Origin: Chloroflexota bacterium
GTDB taxonomy: Bacteria; Chloroflexota; Anaerolineae; UBA4142
NCBI GenBank assembly: GCA_016219275.1
Contig: JACRBM010000031.1
Location: 1-64,000 of the forward strand
Direction of reading: 5' to 3'
DNA length: 64,000 nucleotides
Shown here: piece by piece, positions 34,460-41,500 of the stretch
How positions within the stretch are numbered: position 1 is the stretch's first letter
Layout: each line of letters begins with the position of its first letter
The notes under the pieces: model-generated
Seen by the model: only the letters and a program-made list of their open reading frames with translations
What the model was told of the DNA's origin: nothing
The model's database searches: none
Made by a program: the position numbers and the translations under genes

Positions 34460-34767
34460 TGGACGTGCCCGACCTGGTTTATTGGATTTGGGGAATCACT
34501 CTAGCCATCGCCGTGCTGGTCATTCTGCCGGTGACGGTCTGGCTCCTTCAACGGACCTTGAACGCGGCGCGCAGTATCGAACGCTATTTCGCCGAGATGC
34601 GCGACGCGGGTGTCGGTATCGCGAACAACACGCGCAACATCAAAGCGTTGGATGACACGATTGGCGTCGCAACGCAAATCCTGGGTGTTGCCGGCGACAT
34701 CAAGTCGCATACCGCGACGATTGGCGCGACGCTGACGAGTCGCGCGAATGAAAATGGACGCGGCTGA
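34456..34767 (+). CDS. Small single-TM coiled-coil protein 4 of the hydrogenase operon
   Basis: A 103-residue protein: membrane helix WGITLAIAVLVILPVTVWLL near residues 12-31, then LNAARSIERYFAEMRDAGVG and NTRNIKALDDTIGVATQIL. The LNAA(K/R)SIER sequence is shared with protein 1, placing it in the same subfamily. The start overlaps gene 3. A MITE-like repeat begins two bases after its stop. Confidence 0.75.
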   Translation: MMDVPDLVYWIWGITLAIAVLVILPVTVWLLQRTLNAARSIERYFAEMRDAGVGIANNTRNIKALDDTIGVATQILGVAGDIKSHTATIGATLTSRANENGRG

Positions 34768-34768
34768 T

Positions 34769-34890
34769 TGTCATTGCGAGGGCGGTCTTTGCCCGAACCA
34801 ATCTCCAACCCCACCCTAGCCCTCCCCTTGTTAAGGGGAGGGTTGGGAGGGGTGATTACTTCGGCGCACAAGCCGCGCCTCGCAATGACA
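34769..34890 (+). repeat. MITE-like palindromic element, copy A
   Basis: Terminal inverted repeats TGTCATTGCGAGG and CCTCGCAATGACA bound a 122-base element with an internal hairpin (CCCTCCCCTTGTTAAGGGGAGG region). Copy B at 41355-41472 carries the same core in reverse orientation, matching at all but about one of 59 core positions. Confidence 0.88.
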
Positions 34891-34920
34891 GGATGAATAG
34901 TACTCCATAGAAAGGCAATC

Positions 34921-35190
34921 ATGGGAACGATTCTCGCATCCATTTCGCTCGTGGTCGTTTTGATCGTCGTGCTCGCGCTGGTCGCTTATTTACTCGGTAT
35001 CATCGCGGCATTGCGCGGCGCGAATCGCAATCTCTACCAGTTGGCGGGCGGTCTCGACGCAATTGTGAAAGACACCCAGCCACTCACCGGCAAACTGAGC
35101 ACGATCAACGGCGCGCTGACCCAGTTATTGACCGGCTTGCTCGCCGTCGAAGCCGATCTCGCGGCGGTGGCTAGACTACTCCGACGCTGA
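34921..35190 (+). CDS. Small single-TM coiled-coil protein 5 of the hydrogenase operon
   Basis: An 89-residue protein with an N-terminal helix (LVVVLIVVLALVAYLLGII) and a helical tail (GGLDAIVKDTQPLTGKLSTI, NGALTQLLTGLLAVEADL). It is most similar to protein 3. It is the last of five small membrane proteins placed between hydrogenase small and large subunits, separated from protein 4 by the inserted repeat. AAAGG lies ahead of the ATG. Confidence 0.75.
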   Translation: MGTILASISLVVVLIVVLALVAYLLGIIAALRGANRNLYQLAGGLDAIVKDTQPLTGKLSTINGALTQLLTGLLAVEADLAAVARLLRR

Positions 35191-35198
35191 GTATTTGT

Positions 35199-35274
35199 CC
35201 GCGAATAACGCGAATAACGCGAATAAGAATGAAGAAAATTAGCGGAGATTCGCGTAATTCGCGGATAAAAAGGA
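35199..35274. repeat. CGCGAATAA array with inverted ATTCGCG arms
   Basis: TCCGCGAATAACGCGAATAA-type words (three CGCGAATAA units) and a downstream GATTCGCGTAATTCGCGGA make an imperfect palindrome between protein 5 and hhyL. The arms are shared with 23026-23131. Confidence 0.75.
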
Positions 35275-35284
35275 AGACACGCGC

Positions 35285-37162
35285 ATGTGTTTCAAAAATC
35301 TACCCATCGAGTTTGACGAACACGGCAAGGCATACTTGAAAGAGGGTGTGCGCGATCCCTACGCGTATCAAACACTCTCGCTCGACGCGCAAGCCGATAA
35401 AATCAAGGATTTGCTCGCGCGCAACGGTCACATCAAATCGGTGGATTTCGATCCGGTGACGCGCGTCGCGGGCGCGCTCGCGTTTCACAGCGTCGTGGAT
35501 TTGAAAGAGCGCCGCGTCCTCGAAACGAATTCGATGGCGACCTTGTTTCGCGGCTACGAGATCATTCTCAAGGGACGCGATCCGCGCGATGCCGCGTTCA
35601 TCAGCAGTCGCGCGTGCGGCGTGTGCGGCGGCGTCCACGCGGCGACTTCGGCGCTCTCGCTCGAAATGGCTTTCCCGGTCGCGCCGCCGCCGCTCGGCAT
35701 CGCCACGCGCAACCTCTTGCTCGCGATTGAATTTCTCTACGATCATCCGCTTCATCTTTTTTTGCTAGCGGGACCGGATTATTCGCAAGCCATCATGCAA
35801 CTCACGAATCCGGAAATCTGGGAACGCGCCAAGACCACGCCCGCGCCGCACGCGAACTGGCACGGCTATCGCACGATTGGCGACATTATGGTGGATATGA
35901 ACCCGCTAACCGGCGCGTTGTATCTCGAAGCGTTGCACATGACACGCGTCGCGCGCGAAGCGTACGTTCTGCTCGGCGGCAAATATCCGCATCCCGAAAC
36001 GGTAATTCCCGGCGGCATGACCTCGACGATTAGCATTACGTCGTTCAACGAAGTGTACTCGCGCATCGCGCGCTTTTTCGATTACTCGAAAAAAGTCGTG
36101 GGCATCTGGGATGACCTGACTGAATTTTTCTATGCGGCGAATCCGGCGTACAAGCAAGTCGGCGCGCGCCCGGCGAACATGATTGATCCCGGCATCTGGG
36201 ATGATCCGTTCGCGTACGACGCGTCGTACGCGAATTGCAACGCGTGGGGCGAGAAACGCTGGGCAACGCCGGGTGTGATCGTGGACGGGCAAGTCGTGAC
36301 GACGAAACTGCAAGCGTTGAACATCGGCATCGAAGAATTCGTCGAACATTCGTATTACGACACCTGGGACAATCCGCGTTTCAAAACCGATCCGGCTGGC
36401 AATCCGCTCAGCCCGCACCACATGTGGAACAAGGACACCAAACCGCGTCCGAGCGGACAAAACTGGCGCGAGAAATATTCCTGGGATACTTCGCCGCGCT
36501 GGGATCGCAAAGCGATGGAAGCGGAATGCGCCGCGCGTTTGTGGAACACCGCGGCGGGCGGCGTGTTTCCGCACACGCGTTTCATCCAAGCGACAGGCAC
36601 GAGTCTCAAACTTCAAGTGCCTGAGGGCAAACAACCTGCCGTCGAAATGGAATGGCATGTGCCGGCGGTGTGGAATGCGTTCGAGCGCAATCGCGGGCGC
36701 GCGTACTGCATTCCGTACACCGTGATGGTCGCGTTCGACAACTGGCTCATCGGTTTGGATTTACTCAAACAGGGCAAGGACAAGATTCACACGCCGTTCG
36801 AACTGCCGCGCAATGGTACACACATCGGCGCGGGATTCTGGGGCGCGGGGCGCGGCTTTTTGACGCATCACGCGATTATTGACAACGGCGTTCTGAGCAA
36901 TTACCAAATTGTAACCCCTTCGACCTGGAACGCGAGTCCGCGCGGTCCGCAAGGCGACCCAGGACCGTACGAAGAAGCGGTGATGAACACGCCGATTTTA
37001 GAGAACGCGTCTAGCATCGAAAATTTCAAAGGCATTGACATTCTGCGAACGATTCGCAGTTTCGACCCGTGTATGCCATGCACGACGCACGTTCACGTTG
37101 ACGGCACGAATCACGTCGTCGTGCGCGAGGTGAATACGTGCGCGTGTGGGCTGGACGAATAA
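35285..37162 (+). CDS. hhyL: [NiFe] hydrogenase large subunit, group 1h
   Basis: Catalytic subunit carrying the NiFe(CN)2CO site. L1 is RACGVCGGVH (109-118, Cys 111 and 114) and L2 is DPCMPCTTH near the end (Cys 596 and 599). About 23 residues follow the final His, ending VNTCACGLDE, the usual place of a peptide removed by a maturation protease. The 625 residues fit the actinobacterial-type enzyme, which oxidises atmospheric or trace H2. It lies after the five small proteins; two protease-like genes and a Rieske protein follow. The cysteines in the C-terminal extension are unusual. Confidence 0.93.
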   Translation: MCFKNLPIEFDEHGKAYLKEGVRDPYAYQTLSLDAQADKIKDLLARNGHIKSVDFDPVTRVAGALAFHSVVDLKERRVLETNSMATLFRGYEIILKGRDPRDAAFISSRACGVCGGVHAATSALSLEMAFPVAPPPLGIATRNLLLAIEFLYDHPLHLFLLAGPDYSQAIMQLTNPEIWERAKTTPAPHANWHGYRTIGDIMVDMNPLTGALYLEALHMTRVAREAYVLLGGKYPHPETVIPGGMTSTISITSFNEVYSRIARFFDYSKKVVGIWDDLTEFFYAANPAYKQVGARPANMIDPGIWDDPFAYDASYANCNAWGEKRWATPGVIVDGQVVTTKLQALNIGIEEFVEHSYYDTWDNPRFKTDPAGNPLSPHHMWNKDTKPRPSGQNWREKYSWDTSPRWDRKAMEAECAARLWNTAAGGVFPHTRFIQATGTSLKLQVPEGKQPAVEMEWHVPAVWNAFERNRGRAYCIPYTVMVAFDNWLIGLDLLKQGKDKIHTPFELPRNGTHIGAGFWGAGRGFLTHHAIIDNGVLSNYQIVTPSTWNASPRGPQGDPGPYEEAVMNTPILENASSIENFKGIDILRTIRSFDPCMPCTTHVHVDGTNHVVVREVNTCACGLDE

Positions 37163-37163
37163 G

Positions 37164-37230
37164 GTAGACACGTAGACAAGTACACACGTAGATTCGTTTC
37201 CTGTGTACCTGTCTACCCGCCTACTTGTTT
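37164..37230. repeat. 8-base periodic array between hhyL and the protease-like gene
   Basis: GTAGACAC, GTAGACAA, GTACACAC and GTAGATTC are followed by complementary GTGTACCT, GTCTACCC, GCCTACTT and GTTTACT words, so the 75-base gap forms a long imperfect hairpin built from octamers. Confidence 0.75.
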
Positions 37231-37237
37231 ACTAGCG

Positions 37238-37732
37238 ATGCGAACACTAATCGCCGGCGTCGGCTATCACAATTTGCGCGACCTATCCATCGGACCCATG
37301 TTGGTCGCGAAATTAAAGCAACTCGATTGGCGCGCCAACGTCGAGATTGACGATTTGAGTTTCGGTCCCATCGCCGTCGTGCAAAGATTGCAAGACCAGC
37401 CATGTTACTACGACCGCGTCGTATTCGTTGCCGGCGTGCAACGCGGGCGCGCGCCGGGTCAAATTTTTTCGTATCACTGGGACAGCGCGTTGCCGAGCAA
37501 GGACGAAATCCAACAGCGGATCGGCGAAGCGGTCACCGGCGTCGTGAGTCTCGACAATCTGTTGATCATTGCCCAACACTTTGGCGTTCTGCCGCGCGAT
37601 GTGCGCGTCGTCGAGGTCGAACCGGCGGACACGAGCTTTGGACTTGAACTTACACCGCGCATCGAGGCAGTGTTCGATCAAGTGATTCAAGCCGTGAAGA
37701 ATGCGGCGCTAGAAACGAGTGTTCCAGCATGA
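37238..37732 (+). CDS. Degenerate hydrogenase maturation protease-like protein
   Basis: A 164-residue protein with the HyaD/HybD fold pattern: LIAGVGYHNLRDLSIGPMLV resembles the GxGNxLxxDDGxG start, and VVFVAGVQRG corresponds to the strand that normally reads VVDAV. In HybD, nickel is held by Glu16, Asp62 and His93; here the central Asp is Ala-Gly and the final His region reads VVSLDNLL. It is therefore probably not a working protease, and may instead be a scaffold or Ni-site chaperone. It overlaps the Rieske gene by four bases. Confidence 0.75.
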   Translation: MRTLIAGVGYHNLRDLSIGPMLVAKLKQLDWRANVEIDDLSFGPIAVVQRLQDQPCYYDRVVFVAGVQRGRAPGQIFSYHWDSALPSKDEIQQRIGEAVTGVVSLDNLLIIAQHFGVLPRDVRVVEVEPADTSFGLELTPRIEAVFDQVIQAVKNAALETSVPA

Positions 37733-38403
37733 GCGCGGATCGGCAAACAGAACTAGAGTTCAACGCGACGTTGCAACACCTCGACGAACTGGTTCAGGAA
37801 TTCGAGCATCTGCCGTTGCCTAAAGTCCGCGCAAAAGCAATGGAGATGCTCGCAACGATTGACGCGGTACATCGCGAAGGATTAAGCCGGCTCATCGCGT
37901 TCATCCGCGAACAAGGTCACGCCGATCTCGTCTTGCGCGCCGCGCACGATCCCATCGTCCACGCGTTACTCCTGCTGTACGATTTTCTTCCCGATGACGA
38001 AACGCCCGGATTTATTCCGTTCGATCAACTGGCGACCTTGCCGCCGCGCGAAAGACGACGCCCAGTTTTTTCTCCCATCGCGCGCGCGCAAGACATTGCG
38101 CTTGGAACGTATCGGGTGTACGATATTGATAATGCACGCGTCTTTATCGCGAATGTGAACGGCGACATTTACGCAGTGCGAAACAATTGTCCCGGCAGCG
38201 CCGCGCCGCTGAACCTGGGTCCGTTCACACCGCCCATCATCGTTTGTCCCTGGCATAACGAGGCGTGGGACATTCGCACTGGCAAACGTTCGGATGGGCA
38301 AGCCGGACCGAATCTCCAAGTCCTGCCGGTCGCGATTGTGGATGGCGTAATTCAGTTGGCGATCAACACGACACGCGCGAACAGCACACCAGGAGTCGGA
38401 TGA
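37729..38403 (+). CDS. Rieske-type [2Fe-2S] protein with a substituted ligand
   Basis: A 224-residue protein with an N-terminal helical domain (1-105) and a C-terminal Rieske domain (about 110-215). The second ligand box CPWH (Cys173, His176) is intact, but the first box reads CPGS (Cys154, Gly156) where CxH is expected. So only one His ligand remains, unless another residue substitutes. Rieske-like genes accompany group 1h hydrogenases and are thought to pass electrons onward. It is coupled to both neighbours by ATGA overlaps. Confidence 0.82.
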   Translation: MSADRQTELEFNATLQHLDELVQEFEHLPLPKVRAKAMEMLATIDAVHREGLSRLIAFIREQGHADLVLRAAHDPIVHALLLLYDFLPDDETPGFIPFDQLATLPPRERRRPVFSPIARAQDIALGTYRVYDIDNARVFIANVNGDIYAVRNNCPGSAAPLNLGPFTPPIIVCPWHNEAWDIRTGKRSDGQAGPNLQVLPVAIVDGVIQLAINTTRANSTPGVG

Positions 38404-38912
38404 AGCGCGTTCTGATCGCCGGGATGGGCAATGTCTTGCGCCGCGACGATGGTTTTGGTGTGCAGGTCGCCAAACATCTCGCCGACACAAACACGTTTCC
38501 CGCGAACGTCAAGGTCGTCGAGGTGGGCATTGGCGGCATCCATCTCGTCCAGGAATTGATGGCGGGCTACGATGTGTTGGTCGTGGTGGATGCCGTCGAA
38601 CACGGGAGCGCGCCGGGAACGATGCGCGCCTCGCAAGCGGATGTGCCCGACCTGGGTTCCTGGGAGGAAGATGCGCGACGCGATTTTCTTTCCGACATGC
38701 ACTATACGACGCCAAGCCAGGCGTTGATTCTTGCCAAGGCGCTCGGCGTTTTGCCGCCCCAGGTTTTCATCGTGGGCTGTCAGCCCGGCGACGTGAACGA
38801 CCTAGGCATTGGTTTGACGGAACCGGTCGCGCGCGCGGCGCAGACGACGATTCGCGTGATCGAAAAAATCGTTCGGGAGACTCAGCGTGGCGAAACGACC
38901 AGCGAAAAATGA
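38400..38912 (+). CDS. Hydrogenase maturation protease
   Basis: A 170-residue HyaD/HoxM-type endopeptidase that removes the C-terminal peptide of the large subunit after nickel insertion. All family landmarks are present: LIAGMGNVLRRDDGFGVQVA, VVVVDAVEHG with the metal-binding Asp, and DMHYTTPSQALILA with the His. The ATG (38400) overlaps the Rieske stop. It is the functional counterpart of the degenerate homologue at 37238. Its 3' end overlaps the wHTH gene by 26 bases. Confidence 0.92.
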   Translation: MKRVLIAGMGNVLRRDDGFGVQVAKHLADTNTFPANVKVVEVGIGGIHLVQELMAGYDVLVVVDAVEHGSAPGTMRASQADVPDLGSWEEDARRDFLSDMHYTTPSQALILAKALGVLPPQVFIVGCQPGDVNDLGIGLTEPVARAAQTTIRVIEKIVRETQRGETTSEK

Positions 38913-39273
38913 TTCCTCGGCGCTCGACGCGATTTTTTGGCGCGACGAGATTTTGCAAGTGATGTTTTGGATGCGCGGCGAAGGTCTGGGCGACGCGCCG
39001 ACCGCCGAAGAACTCGCAACGTTTCTGAACACGACCGCCGAACAACTGCGCGTCCACCTCGACCGGATGACAAAAGAAAAATATCTGACGCGCGCGAAAA
39101 GCAAGGGGTATTCGCTCACCGAGCGTGGACGCGCCGAAGGCGGCAGGCAATTCATGGACGAATTCGCCGGCTTGACGAATCAAGCGCACGGCGAATGCAA
39201 CAACCCGAATTGCGCGTGCCAGACCCAGGGTCCCGAATTTTGCGAATCGCGCCAAACGCGCGCGCACGCATGA
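38887..39273 (+). CDS. Winged-helix regulator with Cys-rich C-terminal tail
   Basis: A 128-residue protein. Residues 15-95 look like a winged helix (DEILQVMFWMRGEGL, PTAEELATFLNTTAEQLRVH, KEKYLTRAKSKGYSLTERG). The tail GECNNPNCACQTQGPEFC holds four Cys (104, 109, 111, 119) suited to a metal or Fe-S cluster. The GTG at 38887, with GGGAG upstream, starts inside the protease gene. It is the first of three HTH proteins in this island with NCxC tails. Confidence 0.8.
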   Translation: MAKRPAKNDSSALDAIFWRDEILQVMFWMRGEGLGDAPTAEELATFLNTTAEQLRVHLDRMTKEKYLTRAKSKGYSLTERGRAEGGRQFMDEFAGLTNQAHGECNNPNCACQTQGPEFCESRQTRAHA

Positions 39274-39295
39274 AATCGGGCTAGCAGAAGACGAT

Positions 39296-39649
39296 ATGAT
39301 TCGATTGGCGGTCAATGCAATCCCGGCTACGCCAGAGGGACGTCAGCGGGCAATTTCGCTGGGTCATGCGATTCGACGCGCGCGGATGCGCGCGCCGTTG
39401 GCGCAGACCGAACTGGCGCGGCGACTGGGCGTAAGCCAGGGCACGATTTCATTTTGGGAACGCGACATCGAATCTCCCTCGCTCGACCATCTCCTCAAAC
39501 TCCTCGATTTATTTCCGGATTTGTTGGACGCGGTGCGCCTGCACAACGGCGAAATGCTGCGGCAGTTGCGGCGCATCGAACGCCTTTTGTTCGACGGGCA
39601 TTGCGCGTGCGAAAACTGCAACTGTCACGCCGAGTCTCCACGCGAGTGA
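39296..39649 (+). CDS. XRE-family HTH protein with Cys-rich tail
   Basis: A 117-residue protein. The central XRE/Cro-like helix-turn-helix is LAQTELARRLGVSQGTISFWERDIESPS (split: TELARRLGVSQ and TISFWERDIE, about residues 41-65). A helical segment follows, and the tail HCACENCNCH (102-111) has four cysteines in ten residues. ATG 39296 is 23 bases after the previous gene. It probably regulates local genes in response to a metal or redox signal; this is inferred from the tail and context. Confidence 0.8.
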   Translation: MIRLAVNAIPATPEGRQRAISLGHAIRRARMRAPLAQTELARRLGVSQGTISFWERDIESPSLDHLLKLLDLFPDLLDAVRLHNGEMLRQLRRIERLLFDGHCACENCNCHAESPRE

Positions 39650-39785
39650 AATTCTTCCTCAGCAGTAATACGGGTAGGGATCGGACGCCGTTCCGTTCCC
39701 TGCACCGACCGATTGCCGATTTGAAAATCAAAATCTATCAGCAGAACTATCAAGACCGCATCCCAGTTGTTTGACAGTTGGGGGC

Positions 39786-39814
39786 TTGACAAAATGCTGG
39801 CTTATCGTTATCGT
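39786..39814 (+). promoter_or_regulatory. Promoter upstream of the CooC-like gene
   Basis: TTGACA (39786-39791), a 17-base spacer and TATCGT (39809-39814). Transcription would start near 39821 and run into the hairpin at 39897. Confidence 0.5.
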
Positions 39815-39896
39815 ATGGCAAGTTAACTTACCTTTCACTAGTCGGTCTCTCAGGGTGGGAGGCCTAGAAAAAGGGATTGGTCATGCGAGAACAAAC

Positions 39897-39938
39897 GCGC
39901 GCTTGCCCGACACACTCGGGGACAAGTGCGCTTTTTTT
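39897..39938 (+). terminator. Intrinsic terminator in the leader of the CooC-like gene
   Basis: GCGCGCTTGCCCGA pairs with TCGGG(GA)CAAGTGCGC (two-base bulge, one G-T pair), followed by seven T. It is co-directional with, and 68 bases before, the CooC-like start. Confidence 0.8.
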
Positions 39939-40005
39939 ATGCGCGCGATTATTAGTCAACTGTTATCCCGCAGAAAATCCGGTATGGTCGCGCAAGGAGC
40001 AATGA

Positions 40006-40785
40006 ATGCGAGTGGCGGTTTCAGGCAAAGGCGGCTCGGGCAAAACGACGATTGCTGGAATTCTCGCGCGGGTGATGGCGCGGGATGGGCACAAGGTGCT
40101 GGCGATTGACGCCGATCCCAGCCCGAATATGGCGGTCGTGATGGGCGTGCCGCGCGAGCAAGCCGCCCAGGTCAATGTGATTCCGCGCGAGATGGCAGAG
40201 TGGCGTCAAGACGATCATGGTCGCGCGTACGTGCATCTCCGCGAACCGCTCGATCAAATCGCGGAGCAGTACGGCTGGCATGTGCCCGATGGCATTCGCT
40301 TGCTCGTCACCGGACAAATCACCGAAGCGGGCGTTGGGTGCATGTGCCAGCCGCACGCGATTGCGCGCGGGCTGATGGCGGCGACGCGCGAGGGACCCTG
40401 GGCAGATGTCACCGTGACGGACATGGAAGCCGGTCTGGAGCATCTGAGCCGCGGCACGACCGAACACGCCGACGTGATGCTCGTCGTCGTCGAACCGTAC
40501 TTTCGTTCGCTCGACCTGGGCGGGCACGCGGCGGAACTCGCGCGCGACCTGGGTATTCCCAACATATTTTTTGTTGCGAACAAGGTGCGAAACGAAACGG
40601 ATCGGCAAGCCGTGAGCGAGTTGGCAGAGCGGAAAAAAGTTGAACTCATCGCAACGATTCCGTACGACGAGCGCGTCCCCGAATCGGATCGCGTTGGAAT
40701 GTCGCCTCTGGATTATGCGGCTGACTCGGGCGTCGTTGCGGCGATCCATCGTCTCGCGCAAGAATTGCAAACACGCGTGGCATAG
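40006..40785 (+). CDS. CooC-like nickel-binding ATPase (MinD/ArsA-type P-loop)
   Basis: A 259-residue SIMIBI-class ATPase related to CooC. The deviant Walker A GKGGSGKTT is at 7-15, the switch-like Asp in LAIDADPSPNMA, and the CxC motif GCMC at Cys112 and Cys114, the same positions that bind nickel between subunits in CooC1. CooC dimers deliver Ni to CO dehydrogenase; no CODH gene is in the window, so a role in hydrogenase nickel supply is more likely here. AAGGAG lies before ATG 40006. The MerR-type gene follows by 13 bases, probably cotranscribed. Confidence 0.88.
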   Translation: MRVAVSGKGGSGKTTIAGILARVMARDGHKVLAIDADPSPNMAVVMGVPREQAAQVNVIPREMAEWRQDDHGRAYVHLREPLDQIAEQYGWHVPDGIRLLVTGQITEAGVGCMCQPHAIARGLMAATREGPWADVTVTDMEAGLEHLSRGTTEHADVMLVVVEPYFRSLDLGGHAAELARDLGIPNIFFVANKVRNETDRQAVSELAERKKVELIATIPYDERVPESDRVGMSPLDYAADSGVVAAIHRLAQELQTRVA

Positions 40786-40798
40786 CGAGGGTTTCTAA

Positions 40799-41257
40799 AT
40801 GGTGCATCGCGATCTACTCAAGATCGGTGAACTGGCGAAACAAACGAACACGACGCGCAAAGCGATTCGCTATTACGAACGGATCGGTTTGCTTGCGCCG
40901 GCGACGCGCGGCGAAAATCGTTATCGCTTGTATGCACGGCAGGCGCTCGACCAACTGCGCTTTATTCGCCGCGCCAAACTGATGGGCTTGTCGCTCAACG
41001 AGATTGCGGAATTGATTGACCTGGCGAGCGATGGCGCGTGCGATCCCCTGCGCGAAAAACTCGGCGCGATGCTCGCGCGCAAAATCCGCGAAACCGACGA
41101 TCAGGTTCAATCGCTGATTGCATTTCGCGATGATTTGAAACTCTTGCGTCGAAGACTGATGCAGTCCGGCAAGAACGCCTGTGGAACGTGCGGTGCGTTC
41201 ATGCCCAACTGCGACTGCATGCCCAAACCGAAAAAAACAACGACGCGTATTCGATAA
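40799..41257 (+). CDS. MerR-family regulator with Cys-rich C-terminal tail
   Basis: A 152-residue MerR protein. The N-terminal wHTH is LKIGELAKQTNTTRKAIRYYERIGLLAP, followed by the dimerisation helix. The tail CGTCGAFMPNCDC (Cys128, 131, 138, 140) resembles the metal loops of ZntR/CueR-type sensors but is arranged with the NCxC motif found in the other two regulators here. It lies 13 bases after the CooC-like gene and ends before a terminator. Confidence 0.87.
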   Translation: MVHRDLLKIGELAKQTNTTRKAIRYYERIGLLAPATRGENRYRLYARQALDQLRFIRRAKLMGLSLNEIAELIDLASDGACDPLREKLGAMLARKIRETDDQVQSLIAFRDDLKLLRRRLMQSGKNACGTCGAFMPNCDCMPKPKKTTTRIR

Positions 41258-41268
41258 CAACTGTTCTG

Positions 41269-41296
41269 CGCGCGTGATTCACGCGCGAGTTTTTTG
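41269..41296 (+). terminator. Intrinsic terminator after the MerR gene
   Basis: CGCGCGT and ACGCGCG pair around GATTC, followed by AG and six T. It separates the hydrogenase island from the FmdE/transporter operon. Confidence 0.8.
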
Positions 41297-41354
41297 GGCA
41301 ACGATATTAGCGAACTAGTACGCCGGACGAACAGCATAAAGGGGCACCTCAGAC

Positions 41355-41472
41355 TGTTTTTGCGAGGAGCGCAGCGACGAAGCAATCACCCCTCCCAACC
41401 CTCCCCTTGACAAGGGGAGGGCTAGGGTGGGGTTGGAGATTGCTTCGGGCAAAAAACACCCTCGCAATGACA
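41355..41472 (-). repeat. MITE-like palindromic element, copy B (inverted)
   Basis: This carries the same core as 34769-34890 but in opposite orientation, bounded by TGTTTTTGCGAGG and CCCTCGCAATGACA. The pair faces each other across 6.5 kb containing hhyL to merR. Confidence 0.88.
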
Positions 41473-41500
41473 GATGGGCTGACTTCAAAAGGAGACCCTG

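Larger units (their letters stand above)
39650..40005. other. 356-base leader region with no gene
   Basis: No coding frame is supported. The region has a promoter (39786-39814), about 80 bases of GC-rich, potentially structured leader (including CGGTCTCTCAGGGTGGGAGG), and an intrinsic terminator (39897-39938) placed before the CooC-like gene. This is the layout of an attenuator, riboswitch or short standalone RNA. Confidence 0.5.

Noticed and set aside
35285-37162. Large subunit as a respiratory group 1a or complex I-like protein
   Set aside because: L1 and L2 motifs, the C-terminal extension, the lack of a Tat signal on the small subunit and the CDGC motif fit the actinobacterial-type group 1h enzyme.
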